DNA from: Macrobrachium rosenbergii
Lineage: Eukaryota; Arthropoda; Malacostraca; Decapoda; Palaemonidae
Reading direction: 5' to 3'
Assembly: GCF_040412425.1 (NCBI RefSeq)
Contig: NC_089753.1
Location: forward strand, 37,321,413 to 37,385,412
DNA length: 64,000 nt
How positions within the stretch are numbered: the first letter of the stretch is position 1; each line of letters starts with the position of its first letter. Positions 1 through 11,309 of this stretch are shown in pieces. The notes beneath the pieces are model-generated. The model had not been told where the DNA came from, did not search any database, and saw only the letters and a program-made list of their open reading frames with translations. The position numbers were made by a program, and so were the translations under genes.

Positions 1-599
1 ATAAAAGAAAAACAGTGAGCGCCATGTTTGTCTTGACAAGGCTTAGATAATCCCTTCTGTTTGACTGTCAGAGTTCAGTCAGATGACAGTACTCTCTCAC
101 TCCACTCTTTTACATAACTAAGGCTCATTTTGATGCGTGTTGCTCGTATCATATGCATAATGTCTGCTGCAAGATGCTAAATGGTGATTTTCTGTTATGA
201 GGTTTCTAGCATTTGCTTATGTTGATGCTAATGAGCCAATATCGTCTAGCATTTAATAATGGTCACCCAGCCAAATGCTGACCAGATCTAACGTTGCCTG
301 AAGGTCCAGCGAACGTGTTCATGCGTGTGTGCAAAATGGCGTTGCTAAACTTTGCTAACAATACCCGTTTCCATTTTATTCTGGGATCATTGTTCAAACG
401 CCGACATATTTAGCGAGCAGTCTCGCTAGTTGCATTGCCTGTCCTCACGTCTGTTATTCTCTTCCGAACGTCTCCTTCTCCTCTTTAAGACCAAAAAGAA
501 AATATTATGATCTGCCATTAATTCTCCTTTATTCCGTAAAGTTGAGTCAAAGATGTCATTAAACTGTTTTCTTTGTATTCAGTTCTAGCGCGGTAAAAT

Positions 600-665
<66 letters not shown>

Positions 666-933
666 GTAGCTGATAACATGGCTGTATAATCTATTAAAAG
701 ATTAAAAATAGACGGTGATAAGACTGTCTGCCAAAACAAAAGTAGCTCGTATGATGCTCTCTTGTTATCTGGTCGGAGCTCATCTCTTGGCGCCGCGGAT
801 GAGACGATGGGTGCTCGTGTGTTGATAAAGACGCGACGCAATGCTTGCGACTTTTGTTTTACGCAGTCGTTTGCGCATTTGGTATAGAAAAATATCCAGG
901 GGACTTTGATCTTGTTGATATGCCTTAATTTTT
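1..933. other. Gene-free, probably transporter intron
   Basis: I see no supportable exon here. The open frames are short and one is only the translation of a CT microsatellite. Because the transporter exon at 7996 starts in mid-protein, this stretch is most likely part of a large intron whose 5' neighbour lies before the window. That is inference. Confidence 0.5.
602..662. repeat. (CT)n microsatellite
   Basis: An uninterrupted run of about 30 CT dinucleotides. The arginine-glutamate run read from the minus strand is an artefact of this repeat. Confidence 0.97.
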
Positions 934-1308
934 AGTTTTCTGTAAAAGAAAACTATTGCGCAGGCTTGGTATGTTCGTCCGTACTTTTTCTGTCCGCTCT
1001 CAGATCTTAAAAACTACTGAGGCTAGAGGGCTGCAAATTGGTATGTTGATCGTCCACCCTCCAGTCATCAAATATATAAATAAGAGCCCTCTAGCCTCAG
1101 TAGGTTTGATTTTATTTAAATTAAAGTTAGTCATAATCGTGCTTCTAGCAACGATATATGATAGGCCACCACCGGCCCGTGGTTAAAGTTTCATGGGCCG
1201 CGGCTCATACAGCATTATACCGAGACCACCGAAAGCTAGATCTATTTTCGGTAGCCTTGATTATACACTGTACAGGAAGCTCGATCACGCCGAAGAAACT
1301 TCGGCGCA
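934..1308 (+). mobile_element. Foldback repeat element, copy 1
   Basis: About 375 bp bounded by palindromes: an AGTTTTC...GAAAACT palindrome at 934-954 and a CGCCGAAG...CTTCGGCG palindrome near 1286-1308. Inside, TGAGGCTAGAGGGCT (about 1019) is repeated in inverted form as AGCCCTCTAGCCTCA (about 1087). A second copy in the opposite orientation lies at 3967-4332, which shows it is an interspersed element. No protein is encoded. The class is uncertain; a non-autonomous DNA element is most likely. Confidence 0.75.
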
Positions 1309-2293
1309 CTTGTTACTTATTATATTTTTATTCGATGATAATTGTGTTTGTGGTAATCTTGAGTGATGTGTTCTGGTTTACTCTTGTTTATTTTTGTTTA
1401 ATATTTTAGATTTACGACTGTGGCTTGTTATTTTTCAGATATTTCTTTTAGGAACTCATTGTTCATTTTCTAGTTTATTTGTGTTTCTCAAACTGCGTCA
1501 CATTTCGTTGGTATATTGGAGTACAGAAATGAGAATTATTGTTTAACATTTCCTTTTATTTTTTTTTTTTTTTTGCCCATTTCATGTACGATCAAGCTTC
1601 TTGCTTCTGTTTTTGTATTTTCTTGCGTCTTGTGTTTTTTATTCAAGGAAAACACAGATGCATTTATGAACCTTAATACCATGATATTGATTTTTGTTCG
1701 ACATCCGTTTTGGCTATATGTATATGCGGTCATTTATCTGGTTCTTTTATTCTTCTTTATTTTCTGAACAGAACAGCGTTCTATCCACATTCTAAAATAC
1801 CTTTACTGATAGATTCACTCTCATTTTTATGTTATTGTCATATTTCTTGGTCGTCACTTTCACTGTTGAGCGTCCTATTCCGTAGAAGCTAATTAGGAAG
1901 CCTGCGTCATTGAACTCATTCCGTATGCACGAATGCCCATTATAGATGGTGAGAATTATCTGAGGTATCCATAACTAATTCTTAATATGCGGGTAGTCTG
2001 CAAAATTTATAGTTATTCGTCCTCCCACTTTTGGTGAATACTCGTATATGATGCATGCAAATGAAGTCGCCTCATTATTGTCTGACCACCTCCTCGCTGT
2101 TGCTAAAGGAGTCGTCCGGGACCATTTTGCTTCTTGGAAAACTCCCACTTTTTCTTGACTCAAGAAGGCTTTCGGCGTACTTAATCTAGAGTATGAATTT
2201 GCCTTCTCTCTCTTTCTCTCTGCTCCGCTTTGGGTGTTGCTTTTGATTTATCCTCTTTCATTCACTTATGCTGAGTTTCAGTCTCTCTCTCTC

Positions 2294-2324
<31 letters not shown>

Positions 2325-3538
2325 GTTATGCAGTGTTTCCACATGAAACAGGGCTGATCTGTTCTTCTCGGTGAGTTTGTAATAGAAGTTTTTAGAGGAA
2401 ATTTGTCATGCAAGTCACTTTTATAGACAATAATACAGTAAACTCACTCTCTTTCTCTCATGCTCCTCATTATTTTAATTCCTTCGTTTAACCAGGTATC
2501 ACTGTACTACATAGTGGACATTTTTAATTCGAAACCCAAGGTTCCCTTATATAGGGAATCCCTCCATACACACAACATTTTTCCATCTTTTCCATCCTTC
2601 TACACACTAGCCTTCCTTTCGCAAGACGGTTAATGCCTCCTAGGTGGCCACAGAAAGAGCGGAGGCAAGTTCACTCGTTTGATACTGGTAGATTACGCTG
2701 GTCTTACGTCAGCACAGTATCTCAGCCTCATAAATGCCTCTCCAGTATTGTCTTGTCATCGTATTAGTAGGAGCAGTAATGGGGATTTGCCTTTTGACAC
2801 GTCACCGTTGGTCGAGATGACGGGCAAGTTTTCTCGCGATGAGACAGGATATGCAACGGCTCCTCCTCCGTGGTTCCCGAAGTTCAACTTTATAGGATTA
2901 AATGCAAGAGCAGTTTGCACAAGTGCGTTTAGATGACGCAGAGTCGACCTTATAATGATAAGATGAACGGCAACGGGATAGTTTGTGTTAGAAGCCTCAT
3001 TTATTCTTACTAGTGAACCCATTCCGTCTGAAATTTTACAGTAATATAAGAAGTCGTCAGGACAGCAAGTCCCAACCCCTGGGAAGTTGCGTGCCGTTCC
3101 GAAGCTCTGTAATGGAGAGAAATAGACCAAAATGCAGACGATAATAACGGAGAAACTGAGTAAGCGGAGGTGAGAGAGGGTGACCCCTAGCTGGACGACG
3201 GCAAGTACAAACCCCGAATTCATGACCTGTTGACTGTCGGTGTCACACAAAGACTATTTTATATAGAAGAAAAAACGGTCTGTAGCTAAAGACTGTCAAC
3301 AGATAATTCGGTCGATGTTATTGTTATCGTAGAAACAAATCCACAGTTATGTAACTGTTCAAATACAACTAAAAGTAAAACTATACAGAGAGCTTTCGAG
3401 AATCTGTATAAGACTCAGTATCTTTTAATTATTTTTGTTATTTAAGGAATTTCCATTGTTATCTCATGAGCTTATTACACAAGCACTTTTTTATATGGTG
3501 GGCACATCGTTATGTCTTCCAAACGTGACACTTCTGAA
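1309..3538. other. Gene-free spacer between the two foldback copies
   Basis: Only weak open frames are present. A 164-codon minus-strand frame at 2756-3250 overlaps an 85-codon plus frame, and neither shows a domain I recognise. There is a GT run at about 2297-2324 and a T-rich tract at about 1557. If the two foldback copies are ends of one larger element, this would be its interior, but no transposase is visible. Confidence 0.45.
2297..2324. repeat. (GT)n microsatellite
   Basis: A run of about 14 GT/TG dinucleotides adjoining a short CT tract. Confidence 0.95.
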
Positions 3539-3791
3539 GATTACAGTCCGTTAGTCCGAAGGCCCGATAGTCCGAAGGCCCGATAGTCCGAAGGTCCGAT
3601 AGTCGTAGGTCTAAGCCGGCATTCCGACGTGTTTACTGGTTACAATTTTGCCGTATTAGCTATGGAGGGGTGGGGGGCTGATTACAGTCCGTCGGACTAT
3701 CGGGCCTTCTGACTTTCGGACTATCGGACCTTCGGACTATCGGGCCTGCTGACTTTCGGACTATCGGACCTTCGGACTATCGGGCCTTCGA
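3539..3791. repeat. Short tandem units in inverted array
   Basis: Left side: three head-to-tail units of about 18 bases built on AGTCCGAAGGCCCGAT (3551-3604). Right side: the same motif in reverse complement (CGGACTATCGGGCCTTC), repeated about five times at 3690-3790. Each half is introduced by GATTACAGTCCGT. The two halves can pair across a loop of about 85 bases, giving a strong hairpin or cruciform. Confidence 0.85.
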
Positions 3792-3966
3792 GGAATGAGC
3801 AACGGAGAGGGAGCGAAAGAAAAGGGGAATGGAATTCAATTACCGAGAGGGAACGGAGTTCATTGATAAAGTGAAAGAGAACACAAGCAGACAAGCCAAT
3901 AGAAACTATTAATGAAGGAGTGAGGAGACAAATAACGGACCGAAAAAGAAAAATTCAAGTAAATAA

Positions 3967-4332
3967 TGCGCCGAATTTTCTTCGGCGCAGTCGAGTTTTC
4001 TGTACAGCATATAATGCTGTATGAAACTCTCGGACACGGCCCATGAAACTCTCAGCCGCGGCCCGGTGGTGGCCTGTGTTGGCATCTATACTGGTGCCAG
4101 ACGCACGATTATGGCTGACTTTAACCTTGAATAAAATAAAAACTACATAGGCTAGCGGGCTGCAATTTGGTATGTTTGATGATCGGAGGGTGGATGATCA
4201 ATATACCAATTTGCAGCCCTCTGGCCTCAGTAGTTTTTAAGATTTGAGGGCGGACAGAATAAAAGTGCGGACAGTAAAAATGCGGACGGACAGACTAGTA
4301 GCCATCTCAAGAGTTTTCTTGTACAGAAAACT
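3967..4332 (-). mobile_element. Foldback repeat element, copy 2 (inverted)
   Basis: About 366 bp, the reverse-complement counterpart of the element at 934-1308. The GCGCCGAA...TTCGGCGC palindrome is now on the left (3967-3989) and AGTTTTC...GAAAACT on the right (4312-4332). The internal hairpin is better preserved here: GGGCTGCAATTTGGTAT pairs with ATACCAATTTGCAGCCC. Copies differ by substitutions and small indels, so neither insertion is very recent. Confidence 0.75.
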
Positions 4333-5527
<1,195 letters not shown>

Positions 5528-5848
5528 CTTACTGTGTATATATATACGTATGTTTGTGTAGTGTGAGTATATATATATAGTATATGTGTGTGTGTGTACG
5601 CTTATGTACCACTAATATTTAATGAAAAAATTGCCCTTAAAATGAAACAAATACATTCATACCACCTGAAGTTACCGAACGAAACAGAAACAGGGAAGCA
5701 TAAAACAAAAACAGAGGAAATCGTCATTGCGTGCCTATAAAGCACGCTTGCGTTTATTTATGGCCACGTCGCTTTACCGGTTGAATTCGATTTTGTGCTA
5801 ATAGTGCATGACAGCTGCGTTGGATGCCCTTATAATTAGCTTTTGTGT

Positions 5849-5851
<3 letters not shown>

Positions 5852-5905
<54 letters not shown>
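5852..5905. repeat. (GA)n microsatellite
   Basis: A run of about 27 GA dinucleotides. Confidence 0.97.
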
Positions 5906-5908
<3 letters not shown>

Positions 5909-7140
5909 AGTAGGTTTTGAATCTGCGGTAAAATTCATGTAAAGCATAATTTCTGTGGATGTGTGTGGCGTATGAGAGAATGCGCGGATGTCTGTGATTA
6001 TATTACAAGTAGGTCTAGTGTATTCGGTAAGAGGCTACGGCCTAGAGTGTGCGTTGGGCGGCCTGCTGTAGATCGTTCTGAAGGGTCCCTTCTGCAGCAG
6101 CGCCCCTTTGGCGCCAGCTGCATTGGCTCTACGTCTTCCGTTTCAACCGAGCGCGAAGACCCGGGTTTCACGATTGCGTGGGATCGGGCAGATGGATAAG
6201 CTCCTTGAAAAATCTAATGTGCCTTTGTTGACCTAAGCAGAGAATTCGAGACCTGGTAATTAAACAGCTGTTGTAGTCACAAACAGAGTTATAGTAAAGG
6301 GCTTTGGAGAAACACGATCATGCAGATAGATTTGCTAAGAATGGGGAAACGATTGCCATCGGGCGCTGCTTCTTAACGAAAATACGAGGCAAATGTTCAT
6401 ACATACATGCATGTGTGTCTGCCGAACAGTGTCTAATTTTTTAGGCGTATACACTCTGCTTCTGCTGAGAGCTGCTCCCACGATTTTTATCAATTACGTC
6501 TTACATGCGTTCGTTTATGTGCTCAGTTCGTCAGAGGTGAATTTCTTTGAGAGAGAGAAGAGAGAGAAAGTGGGGGCGATAAACGTTTGATTCACTGAAT
6601 TCTTAATTTAGAATGACAGTTATCTGTAGAGAAACATAACAGATAAACAAGTGTCACTATTATTCTCTAGGTCGAGAGTGGAAGCTTCACTAAAATAATA
6701 ATACATTCACTGTATTATTGACCGATCTTATATGTATTGGCCCTCTTTCTTACCACCGTTAAAGGTAGCGCGTCGAAGAAATTCCCACGAATTGTCGTAA
6801 AAGAAAAGCATAGTGACGCTGCAAAAAGTCAGCGTAATCAACACTCCTCGGTGCTTTATGACGGCATCGAAGTAGAGAGCCTATCACTCCAGCTGGTACT
6901 TAAAGATCGTCACACTGCTATGGACGCTCTTCCCCACAAATTTTTTTTTTTTTTTCCCACAACGGATTTCGTTTGTTGGCTTTCGAATTTCAGCTCCTTG
7001 GTTGCACTGCGGGAAACAACGCATCTGTCGGGAATTCACCTTTGTATCGGCATTGCAGATATGTGCGTTGAGGTCATCAAGGTCTTCGTGTTTTGTATAT
7101 ATCCGGATATATCTGGATCTTAAAGGTGGCTGAAGGGATA
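5906..7140. other. Gene-free stretch
   Basis: Short open frames only. None matches an upstream SLC7 exon (for example, no GGWNYLNF-like segment) or another family I recognise. A poly-T tract lies at about 6940. Confidence 0.4.
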
Positions 7141-7395
7141 GTGTTCCCGGCGAAAAGTTGGGTCGGCTCCAGGTTTTCTGAGTGACGTCATAGCTGTCAC
7201 ATGAGTCGAGTGATCTCTTCTCATTGGTTGATGGGGTGGCTTGACCGGGATTGCAGCTTCTTATTGGTTAGTGCGTTGGGCGTTGCGCGGTTTTCGGCGC
7301 CGTGATTGGCTAGCAGGGGTGGGTGTGTCTCCTAGCCGTTGCATTTGCTGATGAAGATTATTTAAAAAGTACCGAGGGTCAGGATTGCTGTGAAT
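7141..7395 (+). promoter_or_regulatory. CRE + three CCAAT + TATA-like cluster
   Basis: A palindromic CRE (TGACGTCA, 7183-7190) is followed by three inverted CCAAT boxes (ATTGG at 7223, 7263 and 7305, spaced 40 and 42 bases). A TATA-like TATTTAAAAA follows at about 7359. Regular CCAAT spacing upstream of a TATA-like box is typical of a core promoter bound by NF-Y. It lies 0.6 kb before the first alternative transporter exon, but transcription from here would begin mid-protein. It may instead be the U3 part of a solo LTR, since TGTTCCCGG at 7142 resembles an LTR start. I found no matching target-site duplication. Confidence 0.4.
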
Positions 7396-7995
7396 ACAGT
7401 ATATTTATTCTTTATTACCAGTTTGTAGATTTTGTTTTCCATATGCCGTCACGAGGACAAAATACGATACAGAATTGTTCTTGAAATTTACAGGCGTAAA
7501 GTTTGTTGATGTTCAATGATGATTCGTATTATGTACTGCAAATGCCTCGCAGTTTTGAATTTTTAAACACAAATCATTGTCATGAACCCTGACACATCAA
7601 CATGAGAGAAAAAACACGAACACGACGATGGTAAATAATAATTAAATTCTCTTAGTAATCATGAGCAGTGGAATGAATAAACTAACGATTGACTGTTCTA
7701 GAAATAATTATTATGTCTGATAATAATAATATAAAAAAAAATAATAGCGAAGACAAGTCTGACAATCCAAAGAAAGCGTGAATGTGTCTAGTTTTATAAT
7801 GTCATTTTAATTTCCAGGTATATTTATAACTCATCACTTCTTTTATTTTTCTTTCCTAACAACCAATTAGGAAAAAATAATAAATTACAGGAACGAAGAG
7901 AGGAGCCAGCAAATGTTCAGCCGCCGATGCATACTGTATTTGCGCTCTGTGTATAACCCGACATGACCTCCTCTGACCTGCCTTTATTTCCACAG
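7396..7995. other. Intron before the first alternative exon
   Basis: AT-rich sequence with no coding potential. It ends in a polypyrimidine-like stretch and CACAG just before the exon at 7996. Confidence 0.6.
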
Positions 7996-8102
7996 ACATT
8001 TGCCAATAGGTTATTTTCCAACTACTTCACTTGGGTCATGCCCTTTTTCGTCGCCTGCTCCACCTTTGGTGCCGTCAACGGTGTTCTCCTAACCTCCTCC
8101 AG
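7996..8102 (+). CDS. SLC7 alternative internal exon, version a
   Basis: 107 nt, acceptor CACAG and donor AG|GTATAG, phase 0 in and 2 out. It encodes 35 residues starting [14 protein letters not shown], then [14 protein letters not shown], equivalent to the eighth membrane helix of LAT/y+LAT proteins. It is homologous to the exon at 9261 but differs at many positions and is one codon longer. Both lengths leave remainder 2 on division by 3, so including both or neither would break the frame; that predicts mutually exclusive use. Confidence 0.9.
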
Positions 8103-11100
8103 GTATAGAATCTTATATAAACTATAGATTATTTTTTCATCTTTCCTCGGACAATCACAGATCGCAGAGGGTACAGAACTTGCTAGTAGTACCCATATTG
8201 TAAGTGAAAAGGTGTTTTAACAATCTTTTTCATTGCGGGACGCAGCTGCCATGTGTATTCATGGCTCAGTGAATGGCTCTCTAGCACACACTTTGTTTTA
8301 TTACACGAAAATCACAATTTTTTTTACGTCTCCATAAATATTTTTCACTTTCGAGTGCTAATCGAATGCCACAGGGCACCACTGCGCTCAGTGCTCACAC
8401 TCGTGCCCAATACACTTAAAGATTTATTTAATTTGGGTCAAAACGCGTCTGCACGTGGATGCCCAAGTCCAGTTTCGTTGCGCATCAGTTGTGGCAGATG
8501 TCTTCTTAGCCATTCATTTGTTTATGTTTGACTTATGGTTTATTTGTTAATTTTCCAGCATGTCCAGTATAAGTACTAGATCCATGCTCGCCACGTGTGT
8601 GATACATGAGGACCAAGGCTGTGGTTTGTTTTCATTTATTTCATGTATGGCGTCGTAGAGGATAATGCATTTTAGTTTTAGTCATTCATTTTAGTCAGTA
8701 AGACCTAGAAGACATTTATTATTAGTAGCCATTTGCTGCATCGAAGCGCCATCGAAATGGAAAAAAGAAAAAAATGAAACTGGCTGAAATCCGTGTAAAG
8801 GTATATTTTTTGCATCCCTCTCCTTAGCGGTCTTAGGTTAGTGGAGGAGATTAAAAGCCCGAGCAGACCTCAATGTATGCAATACACACATACACACACG
8901 CAGGTTATGAACAGCATTGCTATTGCAGCTTCATCACTAAAGGTTCACATGGAAGGCCGAGCAAATTCAGCAGCCCCCTACCAGGTATACTTTAAGGAAT
9001 GAGCAGCAAGGCGTCTTCAGTCGACGTAATAATGTCATTATAAACATTCCTCTCACGGTTCTGCATCCTTTCTCCCCCATCCCGACGGCCATGGGGCCTC
9101 CAACCCACAGAACGTTCCTTTTCCCCACACACCATCCAAGCCCAGGTTGTCCTCCACCCACAGGCACCTCCCCCCTTACTTGTCCCACATTTAATACATA
9201 GGATATAAATTAAGAACAACAGCAACTCTCCTTCATGGCGGCTGGTCGTTGGTCTTACAGACATTTGCTGATCGTTTGTACCGGCCAGTGGAATTCCTCA
9301 TCCCAGTCTTTGTGGCTCTCTCCACCTTCGGTTCCGTCAATGGCATCCTCTTCACGTCGTCGAGGTAAACTGGGGCTGGATTGTGGGGCCGGTAACCCCC
9401 TCTCCCCCCTTCACCCCAAAAAAAAGAAAGCCCTCTTTCAGTAGAGGGTGCTTAAAATAATATTGTCGGATAAGAACAACACAAGGTGCTCTGCAACGAA
9501 GGCAAAGTTTCTGAGTCTAGTTTCTATCTTTGAGAATTAGAGATAAAAAGATTATTCGTCACATTTCCGTGCCAAAATAAGCACTTATGATTTCTTATCT
9601 TAAAGAGATACTCAGTGACGTTTACAAGGCCAAATATTGTTTAATGATCTGAAAACCGGACATTTCTCTTGTAATGAATCTACTTTTATCGTGAATGACT
9701 TTAGTTGTATTCTATAATGTCAAATACCTCTTAGTAAAGCACAGCATTTCTGTGACCTAAATTTGGGTATACGTTTTATGAAAGTAAATGTAGCTTTTGA
9801 TTAACAAGATTCTCAAGACTGCATAATTTGCTCTTATTGTAAATCTCGCTTGAAAAATTTTTTTTTTTTTTTCACACAAAAAAGCCACTTACTGAAAGTT
9901 AAATTATTTTTAAGTCACAGCGACAAATGTTTCCCTCGCTGATTACCGAAATATATTTTGCCTTGCAAATGCTCCTGTCCTAAATAATGTGTCTTTTCAA
10001 ATTCTCAAACGACAAAAGAGATGCAAAGTCTGTCAAAAAAAAAAACCAAAAGAATAAATCATTTGTGAGAATCAGAAAATTGGAAATTCTCGTATGCCAG
10101 CAGCGTGTCAGACACAAGTTAACGAAGAGGGAGCAAAAGGAAACGAAGATGAAAAAAAAAAAAAAAAAGAATTATGTTAAAGCCGAAAAGTTCCAAAATC
10201 GCGTGCCAGTGAGTAACGTTCTTGGGGCCGGGACTTGACGGATCGACCCACTGTTATACTAAGAGTAATTCGCTTTAAAGAAACAGCGTAATAACTAGCA
10301 TATGTAACCTGTTCCCCGGCGGATGCTGAATTGGCATGCACGTCATATAATTGACACGCTCAAATCATAAACAGTCTTTGCTCATGACAGATATTTTAGA
10401 TAGTTTTAAATGTGATTTAATTGTTACATACTGAAACTCAGTTTTGAATCTGATCGGATTACTATTGTTGGCACGCCGGAAAAATTGTTTGCTTTTAAAT
10501 CCACTTATTGTATTCTTGTTGGCACGCAAAGAATATAATTAATCTCTTTAAAAATGTCATTTCAAATGCTATAAATAAATCTACATAACATGATTACGAA
10601 CGAAATTAAATAATTCATTGTCAGTTGAACTGTTGACACCATAAACGTAAATAATCTCTTTGAGAATGAACAGCCTGAAGTTTAGATTGATTGGCTTCGT
10701 TCCTGTTGACCCATTTAAAGTTTAATTAAACACTAAATACACTGATTTAGAGGAGTATTTCTATGTCTCTTGGAATATTTGCCTTTTGCATAGCGTGTTG
10801 GAAAAGCCGAGGCGCTTTCGTCTTCCTTTTGCAACACTTGAGTGCACCGACTTTTGTGCAGAGTTGAAAAATGTGCATTATTTTACGTACACGATCAGCC
10901 ATTTTGTTTTCCTGAGAGTAATGAGTGCTGCTTTGTAAATGCCAAAGTTACTAATTGTGTAAATAAAAAGATATGCATGTCTTTTATTGCATGTGCGTTG
11001 CATTTTTGCAACGGATATTGGTCGTTGAGAGAAGCCAGCATTTCCAGGAAGGAAGGAAAGAATGCAAGTTACTCCCAGAAAACAATAATTGCTGAATTTT

Positions 11101-11234
11101 TAATGTTTAAGTGTTAACATCTGTCGTTAGCTGTTCGGATGAAATAACAAGGAAAAGGTGGATGGACTTTGCAGGCCGTAACCCCCCCCCCCAACTTCTA
11201 AGGGACAGAAAGTGAATATTTGTAGGCAGACTAA

Positions 11235-11309
<75 letters not shown>

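Noticed and set aside
2756..3250. 164-codon minus-strand open frame
   Set aside because: A plus-strand frame overlaps it, it lies between two repeat copies, and no family motif is visible.
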